Assembly (NCBI GenBank): GCA_964652565.1
Contig: CAZZEC010000162.1
Span: forward strand, 1 to 12,197
Length of the DNA: 12,197 bases
Direction of reading: 5' to 3'
Origin: JBCCTX01 sp964652565
GTDB taxonomy: Bacteria; Bacteroidota; Bacteroidia; J057
Made by a program: the position numbers and the translations under genes. Of the stretch, positions 7,008 through 12,197 are shown one piece after another; the first letter of the stretch is position 1; every line of letters starts with the position of its first letter. A model generated the notes under the pieces. It did no database searches. It was not told the DNA's origin and saw nothing but the letters and a program-made list of their open reading frames with translations.

Positions 7008-7859
7008 ATGATATCTTCGTATAGAATCCTTGTTATATCCTTAATATGTATTCCATTAATGGTCCATTCTCAAAGAAGAAATCGTATATCAGGAATTTTT
7101 GATGGAACAAGAATTATCAATGGACACTCATTAGAAACCCGATCTGGCGGAGAGATGGAGCTGTTGATCTCACACAGATTTGGAAGAGTCAATGCAGGAG
7201 GATATCAATTTTTTGGATTGGATCAGGCAAATATTAGACTAGGACTGGAATATGCTATGAATAATTCCTGGACTATAGGTATTGGCAGAAGTTCCTTTGA
7301 GAAGACCTACGATGGATTTATGAAATTCAGATTATTTGGTAAAGCTACTGAAGATTATCGATTACCATTTGCTGCAACCTATTTAACATCCATCGCATAT
7401 CGGACCATCAGAGACAACGATTCACTTAGAAATACTTTTCCCAACTCAAATTTATTCTTTACCCATCAATTAATTATGGGAGGAGAACTAGGAGATCGTA
7501 TATCCTGGCAAGTAATGCCGACACTTATACATCGCAATTACATAGCATCGAACCTGGAAAAACATGATGTCTGGGCGGTAGGGGCTGCAGCAGGCTGGGA
7601 CATTTCCAAGAACATTTCTTTGATCATCGAATATTATTATTTGTTTCCCGGACAAGTCAGTGATGGCATTGAGCCCTCTCTATCATTGGGTATGGATATA
7701 AAGACCGGAGGGCATGTTTTTCAAATCCATATTAGCAACTCAACTGGGATGATCGAAAAACAATTTATCACTGAAACAAATGGAAAATGGCAACAGGGGG
7801 ATATTCATATAGGATTTAACATATCGAGAATATTTAAGCTAAAGGGAAGATGGTATTAA
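7008..7859 (+). CDS. DUF5777-family outer-membrane beta-barrel protein
   Basis: A 283-residue protein with a signal peptide (hydrophobic residues about 7-20, ending VHSQ). The mature part has the pattern recognised for the DUF5777 beta-barrel family: GTRIINGHS at 33-41, ISHRFGR at 54-60, FFGLDQANIRLGLEY at 68-82 and GIGRSSFEKTYDGF at 91-104. It shows alternating hydrophobic strands throughout and ends in an aromatic residue (Tyr283), as many outer-membrane barrels do. The function of the family is not established. The ATG at 7008 is preferred over an in-frame GTG at 6981, because the latter would overlap the upstream cytochrome gene and precede the signal peptide with polar residues. The gene overlaps the diheme cytochrome by 10 bases. 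Its position among heme lipoproteins suggests a pore or scaffold for electron transfer across the outer membrane; this is inference. Confidence 0.85.
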   Translation: MISSYRILVISLICIPLMVHSQRRNRISGIFDGTRIINGHSLETRSGGEMELLISHRFGRVNAGGYQFFGLDQANIRLGLEYAMNNSWTIGIGRSSFEKTYDGFMKFRLFGKATEDYRLPFAATYLTSIAYRTIRDNDSLRNTFPNSNLFFTHQLIMGGELGDRISWQVMPTLIHRNYIASNLEKHDVWAVGAAAGWDISKNISLIIEYYYLFPGQVSDGIEPSLSLGMDIKTGGHVFQIHISNSTGMIEKQFITETNGKWQQGDIHIGFNISRIFKLKGRWY

Positions 7860-8872
7860 AAAAAATCGCGATTGCTTTTGTGATGCTGTTGGGTATTTCG
7901 CTTACCCAATCGACGAGATATTACCCTCCACTTTGGAATCCTGACACTACCCTTCAGGAAGCATTAACCCAACTAGGCAGACAAGAACCTACTCATTATC
8001 AGTATCATGTATCTAGTATGCAAGTACAACAGGGTAAGGATTTTGTACATTTTGGAAGAACGATAGATGAATTCGGGAAAAAAACCAATTATATCAGTAA
8101 ACATTTTGTATGTACGCATTGTCATAATGTAGTCCAGGAAGACCCGGATCTTAGTAGCAGAGATCCAGAAGAAAGACTAGAATTTGCTATATCTCAGAAC
8201 TTACCTTTTCTCCAGGGTACTACATTTCATGGAATTGTAAATCGCAAAAGTTGGTACAATGATGATTACGAAAAGAAATATGGTGAAAAGGTAAAAGCCG
8301 CTAATAAAGATCTAAAAAAAGCTATCCAACTCTGTGCCATTGAATGTTCCCAGGGTAGAGAACTACAAGAATGGGAAATAGAAGCCATATTGGCCTACTT
8401 TTGGACTTTGCAAGTCAAATTAGGAGACCTTAATCTTCAATCCGAAGATTATTTAGCCTTTAACCAACAAAGATTTCGATCTGTAAGTCATTCTCAAATC
8501 GAATCTAAATTGGATAGCCTATTTTTGCCCTATTCTCCTGCAACATTTGGAAGTGCACCTGCCGATAAAAACGAAGGCTACGAATACACAGGAGATCCAG
8601 AACGTGGAGCATTTATTTATGAGCTTAGTTGTCTACATTGCCATAAAAAAGGAGGAGCATCTCGCTATGAATTAGACTATTCTACCGTTTCATTCAGACA
8701 TCTGAAAAATAAGATACCCGATGATTCTCATTTTTCTTTATACCAAATTATTCGCTATGGCACCTATGCCATACCAGGTCATAGACCTTATATGCCTCAT
8801 TATCCTCTGGAAAGAATGAGCCATCAGCAAGTGGAAGATCTTAGGGCATATATTGAACTCATGTCTTTCTAG
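7850..8872 (+). CDS. periplasmic diheme cytochrome c (TsdA/SoxA-like architecture)
   Basis: A 340-residue protein with an N-terminal signal (KK then hydrophobic residues 6-19) and no lipobox, so probably periplasmic. There are two heme-binding motifs, CTHCH at 88-92 and CLHCH at 261-265. The first domain continues with CAIECSQGREL (162-172) followed by E..AILAYFWTLQ. This resembles the C..CS.G.L..E...AY element of SoxA and thiosulfate dehydrogenase TsdA, where a Cys can be the distal heme ligand. The second domain ends PYMPHYPLERMS (313-324), giving Met315 or Met323 as ligand, followed by a C-terminal cytochrome helix. It starts inside the 3' end of the barrel gene (10-base overlap) and is the last gene of the unit. 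It may pass electrons between the periplasm and the heme lipoproteins. An enzymatic role such as thiosulfate oxidation is possible but not supported by other sulfur genes here. Confidence 0.86.
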   Translation: MVLKKIAIAFVMLLGISLTQSTRYYPPLWNPDTTLQEALTQLGRQEPTHYQYHVSSMQVQQGKDFVHFGRTIDEFGKKTNYISKHFVCTHCHNVVQEDPDLSSRDPEERLEFAISQNLPFLQGTTFHGIVNRKSWYNDDYEKKYGEKVKAANKDLKKAIQLCAIECSQGRELQEWEIEAILAYFWTLQVKLGDLNLQSEDYLAFNQQRFRSVSHSQIESKLDSLFLPYSPATFGSAPADKNEGYEYTGDPERGAFIYELSCLHCHKKGGASRYELDYSTVSFRHLKNKIPDDSHFSLYQIIRYGTYAIPGHRPYMPHYPLERMSHQQVEDLRAYIELMSF

Positions 8873-9010
8873 CCCCACACTGCAACAGAATACATGCTGA
8901 TCAAAAGCCTATGATTCGTTTTCTTAGAAATATGGACCCCTAATTTGAAAGCCTGTAGTATATCGTTAACTTCTGGGTTATTACATAGCCCCAACAGGTA
9001 ACATATTTAT

Positions 9011-9802
9011 ATGCAATCGATACTATCCTCTACATGGGGACTTATTTTAGGAGGTTCAAGTGGTATAGGTTTAGCCTCAGCCAAAAAGTTGGCTGCACAC
9101 GGTATGAACCTCTGTATATTGCATAGAGACAGAAGAGCGAATCTTCCTTCTATAGACCTACATTTCGATGAACTTCGGGAGTATCCGATTGAATTGCTCA
9201 CCTTCAATGTAAATGCACTTGATAAAGATCAAAGAAATCACATAGTCTTGAAGCTAAAGAAGTACATGAACGGATCGATACGCTTAAACTTAGTATTACA
9301 TTGTATCGCAAAGGGTAATTTAAAACCACTTTGGGATCCGCCTTCTCCTAATCTGACCAGTAAAGACTATCACCTTACCCTGGAAGCTATGGCTACGAGT
9401 CTTTGGGATTGGGCCGATGAGCTTTTACAAGCCAATCTTTTAACTAATCCTACCAGTATCATCGGTCTTACGAGTGAAGGAAATCACAAAGTTTGGCCTG
9501 GATATGGGGCTGTTTCTGCTGCCAAAGCGACACTTGAAGCGATTATTCGCCAAATGGCAGTGGAGCTTGGGCCCTTTGGCATAAGAGCTAATGCCATTCA
9601 AGCAGGTATTACTGATACTCCATCACTTAGATTGATCCCGAATTCTGAGCAAATGCTCCAAATCGCTTCCGAACGCAATCCATTAAAACGCATTACTACA
9701 CCTGAGGATATTGCAAACGTAATCTTCTTACTGTGTCTCCCTGAATCACAATGGATCAATGGAGCAGTGATACCCGTAGATGGTGGAGAACGCTTGCAGT
9801 AG
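9011..9802 (+). CDS. SDR oxidoreductase, enoyl-ACP reductase (FabI/FabL)-like
   Basis: A 263-residue short-chain dehydrogenase. The NAD(P)-binding motif GGSSGIG is at 14-20. LHCIAKG at 96-102 stands where classical SDRs have NNAG. The active-site Tyr165 and Lys172 are separated by six residues (YGAVSAAK). That Y-x6-K spacing is the mark of the enoyl-ACP reductases FabI and FabL, whereas ketoreductases such as FabG use Y-x3-K. The segment RANAIQAGITDTPSL (192-206) and the C-terminal VDGG (256-259) also fit the FabL/FabI pattern. It probably reduces trans-2-enoyl-ACP to acyl-ACP in the small FAS unit it leads. An automatic annotation as FabG would miss this. The gene follows a 138-base gap without an obvious terminator or promoter and precedes the dehydratase by 52 bases. 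NADH or NADPH preference cannot be told. Confidence 0.83.
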   Translation: MQSILSSTWGLILGGSSGIGLASAKKLAAHGMNLCILHRDRRANLPSIDLHFDELREYPIELLTFNVNALDKDQRNHIVLKLKKYMNGSIRLNLVLHCIAKGNLKPLWDPPSPNLTSKDYHLTLEAMATSLWDWADELLQANLLTNPTSIIGLTSEGNHKVWPGYGAVSAAKATLEAIIRQMAVELGPFGIRANAIQAGITDTPSLRLIPNSEQMLQIASERNPLKRITTPEDIANVIFLLCLPESQWINGAVIPVDGGERLQ

Positions 9803-9854
9803 CGAATTCATTCACCTATATATTTATTAACTTACTCGTTTACCAATACTTCCT

Positions 9855-10301
9855 ATGAGTGAAGAACAGAGAATATTAGATTTAATCCCACAGCAGCCGC
9901 CTTTTAGATTTGTTGATAAGATCAGCTCAATACATGATGATTACATAACAGGATCATACACTTTTAAAAAGAACGAATTTTATTATCTGGGGCATTTCCC
10001 AGAGAACCCCATTACTCCTGGAGTCATACTCATTGAGACCATGGCTCAAATCGGATTGGTTGGTCTGGGCATACATTATATTCTTCAACATTACGCTGCT
10101 GATCAGAGATACATACCTATATTTACCTCAGCTGAGGTTGATTTTTTAAAACCTGTATACCCTGAAGAAGAAGTATTTGTCAGAGGGGATAAAATATATT
10201 TCAGACTCAATAAATTGAAAAGTTTTATCATTATGAGAAATGCCAATAAAGAAGTAGTCTGTAAAGGTGAACTCTCAGGGATGATAGCTAACAATACCTA
10301 A
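9855..10301 (+). CDS. FabZ-like 3-hydroxyacyl-ACP dehydratase
   Basis: A 148-residue single hotdog-fold protein of normal FabZ length. The signature GHFPENPITPGV followed by ETMAQ is at residues 46-65. His47 and Glu61 match the catalytic His and Glu of FabZ, and PFRFVD at 16-21 matches the conserved N-terminal segment. It dehydrates 3-hydroxyacyl-ACP to trans-2-enoyl-ACP, the substrate of the enoyl reductase encoded just upstream. The ketosynthase gene begins 28 bases after its stop. The ATG at 9855 gives the expected N-terminus. Because it sits with a specialised ACP and ketosynthase, it is likely a pathway-specific copy and not the housekeeping fabZ. Confidence 0.92.
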   Translation: MSEEQRILDLIPQQPPFRFVDKISSIHDDYITGSYTFKKNEFYYLGHFPENPITPGVILIETMAQIGLVGLGIHYILQHYAADQRYIPIFTSAEVDFLKPVYPEEEVFVRGDKIYFRLNKLKSFIIMRNANKEVVCKGELSGMIANNT

Positions 10302-10329
10302 GGTAACTCTTAAACCAAACATCTACCCA

Positions 10330-11607
10330 ATGTCCAAACGTATAGTCATTACAGGTATAGGTGTCGTAGCACCTAATGCGGTAGGGAAACAAGATTTTGA
10401 ACACGCTCTTCTACATGGTCAATCAGGTATTCGATACATACCACAACTTGCTGAATTAAACTTTGGATGTCAGGTGGGTGGTATTCCACCTTTGGAGGAA
10501 CATGTCAAGTCTTTGTATTTTAATGAACTGACAATTAAGACCTTAAAAAGTTCAGGTGTAATGTATGGCGTCATAGCTGCCAAAGATGCCTGGGCAGATG
10601 CTGGGTTGACAATCGCTCCAAATGACACTCCTTTTTGGGACAGTGGGTGTATTATGGGTTCGGGAATGACAGGAATAGAAGCACTCAGAGATGGTGTATA
10701 TGAAGTAGATGCTGGCAGAGTCAAGAAGCTGGGAAGTAGATTGATCGAACAAGCGATGTCGAGCAGTGCCAGTGCACATATTGGGGGAGCTATCGGACTG
10801 GGCAATCAAGTCACAACAAATGCTTCAGCATGTGCAACTGGTACAGAAGCGATCATCCTTGCTGCCGAACGCATCCGATCCGGCCATGCGACTCGGATGA
10901 TTGCAGGGGGTTGCGACAGTCATGGACCATATGTGTGGGGAGGATTTGATTCTATGCGCGTACTGTGCAGAAAATATAATGATTGCCCTGAACAAGCTTC
11001 AAGGCCTATGAGTGCTACGGCTAAGGGGTTTGTTCCCGGTTCAGGCGGTGCTGCAATGGTATTGGAAGATTTGGATCAAGCCATAACCCGTAAAGCACGA
11101 ATATATGCGGAATATCTCGGGGGTGCATTAAACTCAGGAGGACAGCGCAGCAGGGGGTCTATGACCGCCCCAAACTCAGAGGGAATACAGCGTTGTATCA
11201 CAAGTGCTCTGAATAACAGTCGTATACTTCCTTCACAAATAGATGCGATTTCTGGACATCTTACTGCTACTATGGGAGATCCTATAGAAATAGAAAATTG
11301 GGCATCTACACTGAACCGAAAAGATGAAAATTTTCCTTATGTAAATTCCTTAAAATCTATGATTGGCCATTGTCTAAGTGCAGCAGGAGCCATTGAATCA
11401 GTAGCAGTAGTCCTACAACTCTATAAGGATTTTTTCCACGCTTCAATAAATTCAGAAGACCTTCATCCGAAAATTGAAGCAATTATTAGCCCAGATAAAG
11501 TACCACAACAATTACTAACACAAACTGGTTTTAACGTCATTGCTAAATCTAGTTTTGGCTTTGGTGATGTCAATGCTTGTGCGCTTTTTAAAAAGTGGGA
11601 GACTTGA
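10330..11607 (+). CDS. beta-ketoacyl-ACP synthase (KAS II/FabF-like)
   Basis: A 425-residue condensing enzyme of FabF length. The nucleophile is Cys168 in NASACATGTEA. The two catalytic histidines are His310 in SGHLTATMGDP and His347 in KSMIGHCLSAAG, with Lys342 before the latter. FGFGDVN at 409-415 replaces the usual FGFGGHN. SATAKGFVPGSGG at 228-240 replaces the usual D..RDGFV.GEGAG, so the acidic residues of that loop are missing. The catalytic triad is complete, so it should condense malonyl-ACP with acyl-ACP, but these changes place it in a divergent branch that may have a special chain length or ACP partner. It sits between the dehydratase and an atypical ACP. This is probably the elongating enzyme of a dedicated acyl chain. 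No chain-length-factor partner is visible in the window. Confidence 0.92.
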   Translation: MSKRIVITGIGVVAPNAVGKQDFEHALLHGQSGIRYIPQLAELNFGCQVGGIPPLEEHVKSLYFNELTIKTLKSSGVMYGVIAAKDAWADAGLTIAPNDTPFWDSGCIMGSGMTGIEALRDGVYEVDAGRVKKLGSRLIEQAMSSSASAHIGGAIGLGNQVTTNASACATGTEAIILAAERIRSGHATRMIAGGCDSHGPYVWGGFDSMRVLCRKYNDCPEQASRPMSATAKGFVPGSGGAAMVLEDLDQAITRKARIYAEYLGGALNSGGQRSRGSMTAPNSEGIQRCITSALNNSRILPSQIDAISGHLTATMGDPIEIENWASTLNRKDENFPYVNSLKSMIGHCLSAAGAIESVAVVLQLYKDFFHASINSEDLHPKIEAIISPDKVPQQLLTQTGFNVIAKSSFGFGDVNACALFKKWET

Positions 11608-11694
11608 ATGGATGAATATATAATTATATATGAAACAGTAAATTACATGAGGATAAAAGCATTTTCGAACCATCACATTATTTTTCGTTAACTT

Positions 11695-11952
11695 ATGTGT
11701 ATGAATCAGGAACAAATTTTATCTAAGCTAAGAATTATCATAGAACCTTATGTGGATGATAAAAACTTATTAGAACAAGTATCTTCAGAAACAGACTTGT
11801 TAAAAGATCTACAGATTAATTCTGCGCATCTTGTAGATATTATTTTAGATGCAGAAGAAGCATTTGACATTGAAATTGATGATGAGGCAGCAGAAAAAAT
11901 GTTAACGGTGGGTTCGGCCGTAGATATCATTCAATCAAGAGTAAATGAATGA
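11695..11952 (+). CDS. acyl carrier protein
   Basis: An 85-residue acidic ACP. Ser43 in LQINSAHLVDI is the expected phosphopantetheine attachment site. The canonical DSL is replaced by NSA, as seen in specialised ACPs of Bacteroidota lipid or pigment clusters. Helix II and the acidic segment AEEAFDIEIDDEAAEKM follow as in FabF-type ACPs. It carries the growing acyl chain for the neighbouring ketosynthase, dehydratase and reductase. A second ATG at 11701 is an equally possible start. The 87-base gap before it contains a 16-base AT-only palindrome (11616-11631) of doubtful meaning. Its stop codon overlaps the start of the phosphopantetheinyl transferase gene (ATGA), so the carrier and its activating enzyme are probably translationally coupled. 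Confidence 0.92.
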   Translation: MCMNQEQILSKLRIIIEPYVDDKNLLEQVSSETDLLKDLQINSAHLVDIILDAEEAFDIEIDDEAAEKMLTVGSAVDIIQSRVNE

Positions 11953-12197
11953 CAGGAAATGATATTGTCTGCTATCAGTCCCTTTCGACCAGGGCTAAAG
12001 AATTGAATCAACGATACCTGGACAAGCTTTTTACGACAGAAGAACAGATTTTTGTTAAAAGATCAATAAATCCGCTCCACGCTATTGCCACACTTTGGGC
12101 AGTCAAAGAAAGTGCTTACAAAATCTATCACAGGGATACACACCACAGATATTTTGCCCCTTTACATTTTCCCGTTGCACCTGCTATGGGTTACTCT
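11949..12197 (+). CDS. 4'-phosphopantetheinyl transferase, N-terminal part (cut by window edge)
   Basis: Eighty-three codons are open to the right edge. GNDIV at residues 3-7 matches the magnesium-binding GxDIV segment of AcpS-type transferases. RYLDKLFTTEEQIF at 22-35 matches the R(F/Y)...FT..E segment. WAVKESAYK at 50-58 is the W.(V/I)KE(S/A).(Y/F)K signature, with Glu54 as the catalytic or metal-binding Glu and Lys57-58 region in the expected place. The enzyme transfers phosphopantetheine from CoA to a carrier-protein serine, here most likely Ser43 of the ACP whose stop codon it overlaps. The rest of the gene and any genes after it lie outside the window. Confidence 0.87.
   Translation, partial: MTGNDIVCYQSLSTRAKELNQRYLDKLFTTEEQIFVKRSINPLHAIATLWAVKESAYKIYHRDTHHRYFAPLHFPVAPAMGYS

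Noticed and set aside
8873..9010. Possible terminator or promoter in the gap before the SDR gene.
   Set aside because: I found no stem-loop with a T-run and no TAnnTTTG; the nearest match, TAATTTG, is one base short. The two short AGCCCCA words are not enough to call a repeat.
10470..10809. Two overlapping minus-strand frames of 85 and 111 codons inside the ketosynthase gene.
   Set aside because: The + strand frame has all ketosynthase catalytic motifs across this stretch. The antisense translations show no recognisable domain.
11616..11631. Perfect 16-base palindrome made only of A and T between the ketosynthase and ACP genes.
   Set aside because: It is simple alternating AT sequence in an AT-rich gap, easily due to chance, with no adjoining promoter box.

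Overview
The window looks like a chromosomal segment of a Bacteroidota bacterium, possibly Saprospira- or Cytophaga-like. It is AT-rich, its genes lack clear Shine-Dalgarno sequences, and it has an exact match to the Bacteroidota -7 promoter motif TAnnTTTG. The gene content also fits: a DUF5777-type beta-barrel, PSCyt1-type cytochrome lipoproteins, and an acyl carrier protein with INS in place of the usual DSL. The lineage is inferred from family resemblance only. All twelve genes supported here read on the + strand.

Region A (178-3117) is a tight three-gene unit: an FAD-dependent oxidoreductase, an SAM methyltransferase and a type III polyketide synthase (PKS) with an intact Cys-His-Asn triad. 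This is the same set of activities as the Streptomyces srsABC phenolic-lipid operon. It suggests synthesis and tailoring of an alkylresorcinol, alkylquinone or alkylpyrone type lipid.

Region B (3443-8872) is a separate cell-envelope unit. It begins after a 325-base AT-rich gap that carries two palindromes, a perfect -7 box and a hairpin touching the start codon. It encodes a 1058-residue lipoprotein made of two cytochrome-c-like domains flanking eight Cys-patterned repeats, then a small mono-heme lipoprotein, a DUF5777 beta-barrel and a diheme cytochrome c. Together these could form an electron-transfer system at the outer membrane.

Region C (9011 to the right edge) is a compact fatty-acid-synthase-like unit: an SDR with the Y-x6-K spacing of enoyl-ACP reductases, a FabZ-type dehydratase, a KAS II-type ketosynthase, an acyl carrier protein and the start of a 4'-phosphopantetheinyl transferase. 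No ketoreductase is visible. A plausible reading is that region C builds a dedicated acyl chain used as starter by the type III PKS of region A, with the cytochrome unit lying between the two halves. The link between A and C is inference. Any functional link of B to them is speculative.

The two most notable observations are in the large lipoprotein. The repeat cysteines keep a 12-72-12 residue register, and the one repeat that has lost cysteines has lost exactly C2 and C4, which predicts C1-C3 and C2-C4 disulfides. Its N-terminal cytochrome-like domain has CX4CH and lacks the usual Met ligand.
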